Shown here piece by piece: positions 1 to 8,378 of a stretch of DNA of 35,604 nucleotides; the stretch's first letter is position 1, and each line of letters opens with the position of its first letter. The DNA lies in contig DUDC01000064.1 in NCBI GenBank assembly GCA_012959465.1, positions 1-35,604 of the forward strand, in the 5' to 3' direction. The translations under genes and the position numbers were made by a program. Source of the DNA: Planctomycetaceae bacterium (GTDB lineage Bacteria; Planctomycetota; Planctomycetia; Pirellulales; Pirellulaceae). The notes beneath the pieces are model-generated. The model was not told the origin of the DNA. It did not search any database and saw only the letters and a program-made list of their open reading frames with translations.

Positions 1-2
1 GG

Positions 3-494
3 TCGGACCACGGTTGGCATCTGGGTGAAAAACAACATTGGCGCAAGTTCGCGTTGTGGGAAGAAGCGACCAAGGCGCCAATGATTTGGATCGTGCCGGG
101 AGTCACACCTGCGGGCCGTGTCTGTGCGCGTCCGATTGATTACATGAATATTTATCCCACGTTAAATGATCTATGCCAGCTTTCCGCCCCCAAAAATCCA
201 AAGGGTCAAAAACTGGCAGGCCTCAGCATGAGAACCCTGCTGGCCGACCCGACCGCCGCGTGGGAACGTCCCGCGCTGACGACTTATGGGCAAAACAATC
301 ACTCTCTTCGAGGAGAGCACTTCCGATACATCCGCTACGCGGACGGCAGTGAAGAACTATACGACCATCGAACCGATCCGATGGAGTTCACCAACCTGGC
401 GAAGAAGCAGGACCTGTTCGATGTGAAAAAGCGATTCGCCAAGTGGCTGCCGACCGACAATGTGCCTGTGGCACCGCGTGATACGAAGCGGTAG
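3..494 (+). CDS. Sulfatase, C-terminal part (5' end outside window)
   Basis: This is the last 163 residues of a type I sulfatase (alkaline-phosphatase superfamily), which hydrolyses sulfate esters. The frame is open from the first bases, so the gene starts upstream of the window. The visible part begins with SDHGWHLGEKQHWRKF, the conserved late-domain motif whose Asp-His and Lys residues bind the metal and sulfate in this family. It is followed by a KAPMIW-type strand and a C-terminal ELYDHRTDPMEFTNL segment, the usual end of the sulfatase fold. The formylglycine site (CxPxR) and any signal peptide are outside the window. The HLGEKQHW wording resembles iduronate-2-sulfatase-like members, but the substrate cannot be told. 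It converges on the minus-strand isomerase gene with only 10 bp between the stops. Confidence 0.93.
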   Translation, partial: SDHGWHLGEKQHWRKFALWEEATKAPMIWIVPGVTPAGRVCARPIDYMNIYPTLNDLCQLSAPKNPKGQKLAGLSMRTLLADPTAAWERPALTTYGQNNHSLRGEHFRYIRYADGSEELYDHRTDPMEFTNLAKKQDLFDVKKRFAKWLPTDNVPVAPRDTKR

Positions 495-504
495 GCCGGG
501 TTTC

Positions 505-1584
505 TCACAGCCCCAGCTCTTCGCGGGCATACCTCAGGCTGGCGGCCACATTGGCATCTTCCAGCTCGACCTGTTTGTCGAGTGGTAATGAACTGACTTG
601 CTGCAAGTGCGTCGCCGGATGTTGCCGTACAAAACGAAGGGTACGGGCCAGGTCACTACCGGCTACGTTCGACATGGTCCGCCAGTATGTCGGTAACAGA
701 CAGGGGACCTTCAGCGGGTCGCGGGTAATGAGCTCCAAGGCAAAACGGCTCTTCGGTTTTGCTTTCTTCAGTATTGCGACCATGCGTTTCAGATCGAAAC
801 TACCCTGACCAAGAGGGATATCTCCAAGGAGGAAACCATCCTCGTAACTGCGAAGTGCCTGATCCTTGAGATGAATGCTAAACGCATAGGGTGCGAGCGC
901 TTCGATCGCACCAAGTGGATCATCGAGCAGGGCGAAGCTGTTGCCTGTATCGACACAGGCCCCGATGAATTCACTGTCAATTTTCTTGAACAACGCAACT
1001 CGTTGATCGACTCGCTGATCCTTGTGATTCTCTACGGCCAGCGGCACTCGATGCTTTTCTACGATCGGGGCGGCCCGTTCGAGCATCCGCCGACCGCGCT
1101 CCACTGATTCGCGAAAGTCGGCCATCGACTGGAACTGCTCATATCGCCTCCCCGGCATGATAACCGTCCGCGCGGCTTGCGCGTTCATTTCGGCGGCGGT
1201 GCGAATTTCGGACTCGAACCGAGCGAGATCGGCGTCGTCCACAGGCGGTTTAACGATGGCTTCGATAAACAGAGTGTTGCGTTCAGCGAAGTCTCGCAGA
1301 CGACCGATTCGCTCCTTGTCCATCACTCCTAGCGCCGCTTGCATGCCTCCGGCGCCGAGATTGTTGCAGTGTTGCAGGAAAGTGAACGGCTCAAACAGGT
1401 CGACTCTCGGTTTTTGCTTCAACAGCCATTTGCGGCGGAGCACACAATCGTAGATGACGAGTCCCAAGCCAGTCCGGTGCACGGCCGCTTCGTCCGCGAT
1501 GGAAGCGTCCGTGGCAAGGCCAGCCGCTACGCCAGTCAACCCAATCAGCATCGTTCGGCGATCAATTCGTGATTCGGGCATCAT
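505..1584 (-). CDS. Tat-exported sugar phosphate isomerase/epimerase-like TIM-barrel protein
   Basis: A 359-residue protein of the xylose-isomerase-like TIM-barrel (AP endonuclease 2) superfamily, whose members isomerise or epimerise sugars with a divalent metal. I chose the ATG at 1584 because a strong ribosome site (AAGGGGGAGG) lies 8 bases upstream; a longer frame opens at 1626 without one. The N-terminus has a twin-arginine signal (DRRTMLIGLTG, then a hydrophobic stretch), so export is likely. Metal-ligand-type motifs are visible in order: AVENHKDQ, ACVDTGNSF and SIHLKDQ, where Glu, Asp and His normally coordinate the metal. The exact substrate is not predictable. It is divergent from the sulfatase at 1818, which suggests shared regulation of a sugar-catabolic block. 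Confidence 0.9.
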   Translation of the reverse strand: MMPESRIDRRTMLIGLTGVAAGLATDASIADEAAVHRTGLGLVIYDCVLRRKWLLKQKPRVDLFEPFTFLQHCNNLGAGGMQAALGVMDKERIGRLRDFAERNTLFIEAIVKPPVDDADLARFESEIRTAAEMNAQAARTVIMPGRRYEQFQSMADFRESVERGRRMLERAAPIVEKHRVPLAVENHKDQRVDQRVALFKKIDSEFIGACVDTGNSFALLDDPLGAIEALAPYAFSIHLKDQALRSYEDGFLLGDIPLGQGSFDLKRMVAILKKAKPKSRFALELITRDPLKVPCLLPTYWRTMSNVAGSDLARTLRFVRQHPATHLQQVSSLPLDKQVELEDANVAASLRYAREELGL

Positions 1585-1735
1585 GCTCAGCGCCTCCCCC
1601 TTATTCGGGTTCGCAGTGATTCGCAATTCGGTGTTATTTTAGCCGGCTGTCGCGGATGGATGAGAAGACCGATAGATTGACTTCGCTGTACGGACCATTA
1701 CGGTTGTAATTGGTTCAAGTCAGTTCCTGAAGAAA

Positions 1736-1753
1736 GCGGTGACAAGACACCGC
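1736..1753. promoter_or_regulatory. Inverted repeat in divergent promoter region
   Basis: GCGGTG and CACCGC form perfect 6-bp arms around a 6-bp spacer, 64 bp upstream of the sulfatase ATG at 1818 and between the divergent isomerase and sulfatase genes. The size and symmetry fit an operator for a dimeric regulator, but a chance inverted repeat of this length is possible. Confidence 0.3.
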
Positions 1754-1817
1754 ACTCCAAACTATGACACATTATTGCCTACCCACTCACCAAACAACAA
1801 GAACGAGGGCAACTACG

Positions 1818-3542
1818 ATGATCACCACGCGTTTCGGCGATCTTCTTGTTGTCGGAATCTTGGCAATCGCGATGTCGTTCGGTGGTTATTCGACGGTCTC
1901 GGGTGTGGAGCGTCCGAACGTCGTCTTGGTCATGACTGACGATCAGGGGTACGGTGATGTGGGCGTTCATGGAAACGACAAGATTCGCACGCCGAATCTC
2001 GATCGTTTTTCGGAACAGGGCGTGACTTTCACGCGGTTTTATTGCAGCCCCGTTTGTGCACCGACACGAGCGAGCTTGATGACGGGTCGCTATTACTATC
2101 GTACGGGTGTGGTCCACACCTCACGCGGTGGAGCCAAAATGCAGGCCGATGAGGTCACTCTGGCTGAGATGCTCTCTTCGGCTGGCTACTCCACCGGACT
2201 CTTCGGAAAATGGCATCTCGGTGACAATTATCCAATGCGGCCAATCGACCAGGGATTCGACGAAGTTCTCCGTCACTCATCTGGTGGCATTGGGCAGACA
2301 CCCGATAAACCGAACAGCTATTTCGACCCGCTACTGTGGCACAACGGGTGCTCATTCAAGGCACAGGGATATTGCACGGACGTCTTTACTGACGCTGCGA
2401 TCGAATTCATCAAAACCAATCGCGATGGCCCGTTCTTCGTCTACCTCTCGACAAACACTCCGCACACACCTTTGGAGATCGCCGACGAGTACGTGGAACG
2501 GTATCGCAAAATGGGACTGAGCGAGACGACTGCAAGGGTCTATGGTATGTGCGAAAACATCGATGACAATTTTGGTCGATTATTGGCGACACTTGACACA
2601 CTCGGATTGCGAGACAACACACTGATTGTCTTCTTGACAGATAACGGACCACAACAAAAAAGGTATACGGCCAACCTAAAGGGGCGCAAATCGTGGGTCT
2701 ACGAAGGTGGTATTCGTGTGCCGTGTTTCGTTCAATGGCCCGGCCGATTTTCCGGCGGTCGCGTCGTCGATCGCATTGCCGCACATATTGACTTGTTGCC
2801 AACCATCGTCGAAGCCTGCGGTGTAGTATTGCCGAAGAATGTCCGAATCGACGGTGTGAGCCAGCTTCCACGATTGTCGGGGACAGACACGAAACTGGAC
2901 GACAAACGGCTACTCTTTTTCCAATGCCATCGCGGCCTGCGGCCGCAGAGATATCACAACGCGGCGGTCGTGTCGCAGAGGTTCAAATTGGTCATGCATC
3001 CGGGGACGTTTGGTGACGAACAATTGGCGGTGGCGGGCGTGGGTGCGGGTGCGGGTGCGGGTGCGGAGTTATACGATATCGCTCGCGATCCGAACGAAGA
3101 TCGACCCCTCGTAAACGCCAAGCGACAAAAACAATTGGTGGCGGCATACAATGAGTGGTTCGACGACGTCCGAACAACGCGTGATTTTGTACCGGGGCGG
3201 ATCATTGTTGGTTCCGACGAAGAGAATCCACTGCGACTCTGCCGGTACCAAGATGGCACGTACCGGGGAGACGGATTTTCTCACGGTTGGGCCGTCGAGG
3301 TGGTTCGAGATGGCAACTACAAATTGCACGTCGATCAGGGCGACGTCAAGCAGCCGGTGCCGGGTCGGATTCACGTGCGTTGGTTGGAACGAGAGAATTC
3401 GATCGCCACCAAGGATGGTCAGGCCGTATTTAAGCTTGGGAAGGGAACTGGGACCCTCGACATTTGGTTCCAGGCCGATGGCGAGACGCGAAAGCGGATC
3501 GGTTTGAATACCACTGAGGGCAATGTGAAACTGCAGTTCTAA
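1818..3542 (+). CDS. Secreted sulfatase (arylsulfatase A type)
   Basis: A 574-residue type I sulfatase. I start it at ATG 1818 because the protein then opens with a signal peptide (about residues 1-29, hydrophobic core LLVVGILAIAMSF); the frame extends to an ATG at 1764 with a poor leader. Catalytic features are clear: the metal-binding DDQGYGD at residues 41-47 and the formylglycine motif CAPTR at 80-84 (Cys codon 2055-2057), so activation by an FGE is required. Further motifs are FGKWHLGD and LTDNGP. A Gly-Ala microsatellite linker lies before the ELYD segment (3042-3065). The C-terminal 110 residues (from about GRIIVGSDEENP) form an extra beta-rich domain often seen in planctomycete sulfatases. 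The substrate is unknown; sulfated polysaccharide is an inference from context. Confidence 0.95.
   Translation: MITTRFGDLLVVGILAIAMSFGGYSTVSGVERPNVVLVMTDDQGYGDVGVHGNDKIRTPNLDRFSEQGVTFTRFYCSPVCAPTRASLMTGRYYYRTGVVHTSRGGAKMQADEVTLAEMLSSAGYSTGLFGKWHLGDNYPMRPIDQGFDEVLRHSSGGIGQTPDKPNSYFDPLLWHNGCSFKAQGYCTDVFTDAAIEFIKTNRDGPFFVYLSTNTPHTPLEIADEYVERYRKMGLSETTARVYGMCENIDDNFGRLLATLDTLGLRDNTLIVFLTDNGPQQKRYTANLKGRKSWVYEGGIRVPCFVQWPGRFSGGRVVDRIAAHIDLLPTIVEACGVVLPKNVRIDGVSQLPRLSGTDTKLDDKRLLFFQCHRGLRPQRYHNAAVVSQRFKLVMHPGTFGDEQLAVAGVGAGAGAGAELYDIARDPNEDRPLVNAKRQKQLVAAYNEWFDDVRTTRDFVPGRIIVGSDEENPLRLCRYQDGTYRGDGFSHGWAVEVVRDGNYKLHVDQGDVKQPVPGRIHVRWLERENSIATKDGQAVFKLGKGTGTLDIWFQADGETRKRIGLNTTEGNVKLQF
3042..3065 (+). 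repeat. Hexanucleotide microsatellite (GGTGCG x4) inside the sulfatase gene
   Basis: Four perfect copies of GGTGCG in tandem, preceded by near-copies (GGCGTG), encode an alternating Gly-Ala run between the catalytic domain's late strands and the ELYDIARDP segment. Because the unit is 6 bp, copy-number change would lengthen or shorten the linker without shifting the frame. Confidence 0.85.
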
Positions 3543-3730
3543 CCGTTCTCAAGTGTCAAAATTGGCCCAATATAGGGGGGCGCGTTGCCAGTCCCGGTGA
3601 CGGCAAGTTAAGATAGCCAGACTGTTGCCTGGGCAATTTTCTTCAGGCTGACTTGCGAACGGCGTCGCAGCAAAGCAGAGCCGATTTAGGCCGACGATTT
3701 CTCATACGACGACGACAAGGACATTTTGAC

Positions 3731-5062
3731 ATGAGTACAAGAAGACGTGACTTTCTCAAGGTCTCCGCCGCAGCGGCCCTATCGGGCGCGACGGTCCCTT
3801 ATTTTGCCAGCACGCAGAAGGCATTCGCCAATCAAGCGGCGAGTGACCGACCACTAGTCGGTTGTATCGGCGTGGGCGGCATGGGTAGCGGAGACGCTCG
3901 AGGCCACGCAGGTTTCGGTGACATCGTCGCGGTTTGCGATGTCGACAAAGGGCGCGCGGAAAACGCCAAGAACAACGACAAAATCGGCAAAGGTAAAGCC
4001 GACGCCTACACCGACTACCGTAAGGTGCTCGACAGAAAAGACATCGACGTGGTCAGCGTGGTCACGCCCGATCACTGGCACGTGAAGATCGCCATCGAAG
4101 CGTTAGAGGCCGGTAAGCACGTCTTCTGCCAAAAGCCGCTGACGTTGACGCTGGAAGAAAACCAGTTGATCCGCAATGCCTGCAAGAAACATTCGGACAA
4201 AGTGTTCTTCATCGGAACTCAACAACGAAGCGATCGGAGAAAATTCCTGCGTGCCATCAACATGGTGCAAAAAGGACTGTTGGGTGACATTAAGAAAATT
4301 ACCGTTGGCATCAATGGCGGCCCCAAAGGCGGGCCGTTCAAAGTCAGTGAGCCGCCCAAGAATCTCGATTGGGATTTCTGGTTGGGACAGGCGCCCATGG
4401 TGGACTACATCAAAGAGCGTTGCCACTATCAGTTTCGCTGGTGGTACGAGTATTCTGGCGGCAAGTTCACCGATTGGGGCGCCCATCACGTGGACATCGC
4501 GACCTGGGCCATCGGCGAAGACAAAGAGGGCATGGGGCCGATCGAATTCGACGGATCCGATGCGAAGCACCCGGTACCCTACGAGAATGGATACGCGACG
4601 ATCAAGGACTGCTACAACACGGCCCACGACTATGCGGTCAAGTGCAAGTACGCCAGCGGTATCGTCATGACCGTGACCAGCCGTGGTGACAACGGCATCA
4701 CGTTTGAGGGCACCAAGGGACGCATCTTTGTCAGCCGCGGAAAAATTGTCGGACTGCCGATCGAAGAAAAATGGGATGACGGTCAGTATGGCGATGCCGA
4801 AGCGGCCGCATTGTATAAGGGTAAACAGCACGAAGGGCATAAGAACAACTTCTACCGCTGTATCCGCGAAGGCGGATTGCCGGTGTCGGATGTCTACAGC
4901 CACGTGCAGACAATGAACACTTGCCATCTGGCGGCAATCGCCGCTCGACTCGGCCGCTCGATCAAGTGGAACCCGAAAACCGAGAAGATTGAGGGCGACG
5001 AGTTGGCCGCCACATTCTTCGCTCGTGAACAGCGCAAGGGCTATGAAATCCTTCGCGTTTGA
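3731..5062 (+). CDS. Tat-exported Gfo/Idh/MocA family oxidoreductase
   Basis: A 443-residue NAD(P)-dependent dehydrogenase of the Gfo/Idh/MocA family, which oxidises or reduces sugars and cyclitols. The ATG at 3731 is preferred over one at 3653 because it puts a textbook Tat signal (STRRRDFLKVSAAAALSG) at the N-terminus and has an AAGGA upstream. The Rossmann dinucleotide motif GVGGMG is at residues 47-52. The family's catalytic-lysine motif appears as CQKPLT (usually EKP), and the FTDWGAHHVDIATW segment carries the usual substrate-side Asp and His residues. Exported oxidoreductases of this type probably hold a pre-bound cofactor, as in glucose-fructose oxidoreductase. It follows the sulfatase on the same strand (188 bp gap), so a role in processing desulfated sugars is plausible but unproven. 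Confidence 0.95.
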   Translation: MSTRRRDFLKVSAAAALSGATVPYFASTQKAFANQAASDRPLVGCIGVGGMGSGDARGHAGFGDIVAVCDVDKGRAENAKNNDKIGKGKADAYTDYRKVLDRKDIDVVSVVTPDHWHVKIAIEALEAGKHVFCQKPLTLTLEENQLIRNACKKHSDKVFFIGTQQRSDRRKFLRAINMVQKGLLGDIKKITVGINGGPKGGPFKVSEPPKNLDWDFWLGQAPMVDYIKERCHYQFRWWYEYSGGKFTDWGAHHVDIATWAIGEDKEGMGPIEFDGSDAKHPVPYENGYATIKDCYNTAHDYAVKCKYASGIVMTVTSRGDNGITFEGTKGRIFVSRGKIVGLPIEEKWDDGQYGDAEAAALYKGKQHEGHKNNFYRCIREGGLPVSDVYSHVQTMNTCHLAAIAARLGRSIKWNPKTEKIEGDELAATFFAREQRKGYEILRV

Positions 5063-5082
5063 GCTCGAGCGCCTAATTATAG

Positions 5083-5229
5083 GACGACAAGTGGCTAGCC
5101 GCCAATGGTTTACACCGTGAGCATCCAACGCGCATCTATCTCGTCAAGGACTTGGCGATTGCGAAAGGTGCCGCGCCGAAAGCCGTTATTCGGGAAGTCA
5201 CCCCACCTGCGCCGGAAGAATCCGAATGA
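5083..5229 (+). other. Open frame with protein-like composition but no standard start (possible gene remnant)
   Basis: Between the oxidoreductase and the SUMF1-type gene one frame stays open for 48 codons after an in-frame TAG and ends at TGA 5227-5229. It reads DDKWLAANGLHREHPTRIYL and continues with LVKDLAIAKGAAPKAVIREV and an acidic-proline tail. This reads like real protein, but no ATG or GTG is in frame; only an internal TTG could start it. It may be the degenerate 3' end of a lost gene, or a chance frame. I do not recognise the sequence. Confidence 0.25.
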
Positions 5230-5286
5230 ACAGTGGTTCTTTCTCCGAGTGATACGTTGTCCCACTTGGTGGCGAAAACTGACAAT

Positions 5287-5311
5287 CCCCACCCGGCCTG
5301 TGCCGGTGGGG
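5287..5311. repeat. GC-rich imperfect hairpin; shares a 14-mer with 12305-12318
   Basis: CCCCACCCGGC and GCCGGTGGGG can pair across a short CTGT loop, with one extra C in the left arm. The element lies 24 bp before the start of the SUMF1-type gene. CCTGTGCCGGTGGG (5297-5310) recurs exactly, in reverse orientation, at 12305-12318, so this may be a dispersed intergenic element rather than a gene-specific attenuator. Confidence 0.5.
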
Positions 5312-5334
5312 TAGACGGCAGGAAGTGCGATAGC

Positions 5335-6153
<819 letters not shown>

Positions 6154-6215
6154 CATTGTTCGTGGCACGTGATGTGCGCCGTTCAATGTGTGCCACTGGC
6201 TTGTTTGAGCCGAAC

Positions 6216-6231
6216 ACGCGTGCCGGCTGAT
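6216..6231. repeat. Dispersed repeat family A, partial copy
   Basis: ACGCGTGCCGGCTGAT is the reverse complement of the first part of the element at 22770-22798 (TCAGCCGGCACGCG...). It lies 63 bp after the stop of the SUMF1-type gene. Only about half of the fuller copy is recognisable here. Confidence 0.5.
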
Positions 6232-6346
6232 TTTTCGGTTGAAGAGACGTCCCACAAGGCGATTGTGCGTTACAATCACGCCATCGAGTGTGACGTTGTC
6301 GGGTAAGGTAACGTGAACAGTACTTATGTAAGATCGAGGGTGACGA

Positions 6347-7012
6347 ATGGAAAACACTATATTCCACCGGACGGAAGAACAGTCTCCCGGAAAACGAATC
6401 AGCGCCAACCTCTACAACCTTGTCATCGGCCTGGTTCTCGGCTGGGGTTTCCTGGTCAATTGGGTGATGGTTAAGACCATCCCGATCGAGTCGATCGCGA
6501 CGATCAATCCGTTCATGTTTTTTATCGGGTACTTTGCCTCATGTATGTTCGGAGTCACCCTCTACAGCAAGTCGGAGGTCCCTCTTATCAGTTTCATCGG
6601 TTACAACTTCGTCGTTGTTCCCTTCGGGCTGATCATCAACATGGTCGTGCATCGGTACAACCCCGATCTCGTGCTAAACGCCATCATGGTGACTGGAGTC
6701 GTGACCTTGGTGATGATGGTCCTCGGTTCTCTATTTCCCAAGTTCTTTGAAAAAATCGTCGGGGCGCTAACGATCGCATTGATCGCCGTCATCATTGTCG
6801 AGATGATCGCCGCCTTTATTTTTCATGTGCAATACGGGATTATCGACTGGATAGTGATCGTCATCTTCTGTGGTTACATTGGTTACGATTGGGGAAGAGC
6901 GAACAGCATCCCCAAGACCCTCGACAATGCGGTGGACAGCGCGGCCTCGCTTTACATGGATATCATCAATCTATTCCTGCGAATATTGCGCGTCATGGGA
7001 AGACGACAATAG
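6347..7012 (+). CDS. Bax inhibitor-1 (TMBIM/YetJ-like) family membrane protein
   Basis: A 221-residue, very hydrophobic protein with about six membrane helices (near residues 22-42, 53-73, 79-101, 109-130, 137-159 and 164-184) and a hydrophobic C-terminal segment. The C-terminal SAASLYMDIINLFLRILR closely follows the BI-1 signature around ALSLYLDFINLF. Asp181 (IGYDWG) and Asp205 (YMDI) match the two aspartates that form the pH-sensing pair of Bacillus YetJ, a calcium-leak channel. The family is cytoplasmic-membrane located and linked to ion leak and stress; the role here is inferred from family only. The small N-terminal region is polar. It stands alone, with 193 bp before it and 454 bp after it. 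Confidence 0.82.
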   Translation: MENTIFHRTEEQSPGKRISANLYNLVIGLVLGWGFLVNWVMVKTIPIESIATINPFMFFIGYFASCMFGVTLYSKSEVPLISFIGYNFVVVPFGLIINMVVHRYNPDLVLNAIMVTGVVTLVMMVLGSLFPKFFEKIVGALTIALIAVIIVEMIAAFIFHVQYGIIDWIVIVIFCGYIGYDWGRANSIPKTLDNAVDSAASLYMDIINLFLRILRVMGRRQ

Positions 7013-7087
7013 GGACGAATGCCGTTCGCTCATGGGCGTTTTGCAAACTGGTAACTCGTTGCTTTAGCGGTCGGTCGGGGGTGGACC

Positions 7088-7291
7088 TTGGTCTTTCAAC
7101 TCAAAGAGATTAAGGGCTCGTTAATCGCTCTCAGTGTTCTTGGTGGTCCGGTCCTGATCGTATCGGGTCTTGTTTCTGTTGCCTGCGGTGCAGCAATGCT
7201 TTTCTTCGGTCTGTTTGATGTGGCTGTCTGGACGCTTGTCGGAATGGGAAATCCGCCGCTCGCGCGAAACGATCGAAGATCTGGTGGATAG
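7088..7291 (+). CDS. Possible small membrane protein (TTG start), unrecognised
   Basis: A 67-codon frame starting at TTG 7088, with a GGGGGTGG stretch just upstream that could serve as a weak ribosome site. The product begins with a short polar part (FQLKEIKG), then a long hydrophobic stretch that could form two membrane helices (about residues 12-33 and 35-53), and a basic tail (ARNDRRSGG). I do not recognise it. The lack of an ATG and the short length mean it may be spurious; the hydrophobic pattern and isolated intergenic position are the only support. Confidence 0.3.
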   Translation: MVFQLKEIKGSLIALSVLGGPVLIVSGLVSVACGAAMLFFGLFDVAVWTLVGMGNPPLARNDRRSGG

Positions 7292-7348
7292 GTAGTATTG
7301 AGGTCAGTTCCGTATTGCCTTGCTACGAAGGGGCAACGCGGATTTGAT

Positions 7349-7377
7349 CCGCAGGCGCTAGCCTCGGGTTTTGGCAA
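7349..7377. repeat. Dispersed repeat family B, copy 1
   Basis: The reverse complement reads TTGCCAAAACCCGAGGCTAG followed by CGCCTGCGG. It matches 13682-13709 with one gap and two mismatches, including an exact 18-bp core (CAAAACCCGAGGCTAGCG). It lies between the small ORF and the lipoprotein gene. The CGCTAG core is also seen in a weaker copy near 12269. Confidence 0.75.
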
Positions 7378-7466
7378 GTTGCCGTGGCATTTTGGTCGGC
7401 CGACAAATAGAATAAACTGCATCGTAGTTGCCCAAAGAATAACTCGATATTCACAGGAATTGGATC

Positions 7467-8252
7467 ATGCGTTCCACGCTCATCATCATTCTCGCTTGCG
7501 GAATTCTGTCACTCAATTCGTGCAGCGAACCTCAAGAGGAAACGGCCGTTACAGAATCAGCGAACGATGTTGTCCAGCCGAGCGACGCGCAGCAGAGTCC
7601 CCAGACAACTCAATCGGATCATGGCGATCTTGAGGAATCGGATGCCGTGCCGGAAAAGAGCGGCGACCACGCGACCCACGGCCACGCGAGCCACGACGGG
7701 ACGGGAAGAGGTCATTCAGAGCATGGAGACGCCGCTGACGATAAGAGCACCGCTGCAAACACAAAAAAGGTCGCGATCGGAGAAAGAGTTCCCGATTTTG
7801 AAGTGACGATCGACGGGAAGACTTGGAAGCTCAGCGAGTTGCAGAAGAACAAGGCGTTGACGGAGGACGGCACCTTGGTTCTGACGTTTTGGTGTTCATT
7901 TTGTCATAGTTGCCGGCACGTCGAGGATCGTCTCGACACGCTAGCGAAACAATACAAACAGAAAGTAGGCGTCATCGCACTCGATGCCAGCGCCGGCGAG
8001 ACAACGGAAGGCGTCGCCGAGTTTGCCGCGAAAAAAGGACTGACGGTGCCGATCGCTCTCGACGCGAACGGTACATCAGCCGACATTTTTGGCACCCGCG
8101 TCACCACCACGACGGTCATCATCGATAAGAACGGCATGTTGCAATACCGAGGTCAGTTCGCGGACAGACAACACCCGTTCGCCGAAGATGCACTGCGGGC
8201 CGTGCTGGCCGGGAAAGACGTGGCACAACAGGAAACTCGACAAAAAGGCTGA
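7467..8252 (+). CDS. Thioredoxin-like lipoprotein with a histidine-rich linker
   Basis: A 261-residue TlpA/redoxin-type protein. The start has AGGAATT nearby, and the N-terminus is a lipoprotein signal with lipobox LNSC (Cys19). Residues 20-100 are a low-complexity, acidic and His-rich linker containing seven histidines between 52 and 86 (for example HATHGHASH and GHSEHG), which could bind metal. The thioredoxin domain starts near residue 103 (IGERVPDFEV) and has the redox site FWCSFCHSC at 141-149: a CxxC (Cys143, Cys146) plus a third Cys149. A LDANGTSADIFGTRVTTTTVIIDKNG segment (in pieces LDANGTSADIFG and TTTVIIDKNG) holds the usual cis-Pro-region strand and beta hairpin, although no Pro is seen there. 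It probably acts as an envelope disulfide or peroxide-linked redox protein; the metal role is inference. Confidence 0.88.
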   Translation: MRSTLIIILACGILSLNSCSEPQEETAVTESANDVVQPSDAQQSPQTTQSDHGDLEESDAVPEKSGDHATHGHASHDGTGRGHSEHGDAADDKSTAANTKKVAIGERVPDFEVTIDGKTWKLSELQKNKALTEDGTLVLTFWCSFCHSCRHVEDRLDTLAKQYKQKVGVIALDASAGETTEGVAEFAAKKGLTVPIALDANGTSADIFGTRVTTTTVIIDKNGMLQYRGQFADRQHPFAEDALRAVLAGKDVAQQETRQKG

Positions 8253-8313
8253 CCGATCCCACGCTCGTAGCTTCCGTGTGAAGCTGATTACGAATTGGGA
8301 AATACCCGCAACG

Positions 8314-8363
8314 TGTGGCACTGCCCCAGCTTTCAATTTACCGGACGCTGAGGCAGTGCCACA
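8314..8363. terminator. Perfect 12-bp inverted repeat between convergent genes
   Basis: TGTGGCACTGCC (8314-8325) and GGCAGTGCCACA (8352-8363) are perfect 12-bp arms around a 26-nt loop. They sit in the 126-bp gap between the thioredoxin-like gene and the convergent permease gene. There is no strong T-tract, so this may be a factor-dependent bidirectional terminator or a mobile palindromic repeat unit. Confidence 0.55.
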
Positions 8364-8378
8364 TTCCTCAGTCAGTCA

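Larger units (their letters stand above)
7013..7466. other. 454-bp intergenic region
   Basis: The stretch between the BI-1-type gene and the thioredoxin-like lipoprotein gene holds one doubtful small membrane ORF (7088-7291) and one copy of dispersed repeat B (7349-7377). I see no RNA gene or convincing terminator in the rest. Confidence 0.6.

Noticed and set aside
1204..1226. CGAACCGAGCG-like stretch resembling a tRNA T-arm
   Set aside because: It lies inside the isomerase gene and no acceptor or anticodon stems surround it.
4103..5128. A 341-codon open frame on the minus strand across the Gfo/Idh/MocA gene
   Set aside because: It is antisense to a gene with clear Tat signal and NAD-binding motifs; the translation has no recognisable domain, and long antisense frames are common in GC-rich coding DNA.
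5105..5314. A 69-codon ATG frame in the gap before the SUMF1-type gene
   Set aside because: Composition is Arg/Trp/Pro-rich and unlike protein; another frame of the same stretch (5083-5229) looks more natural.
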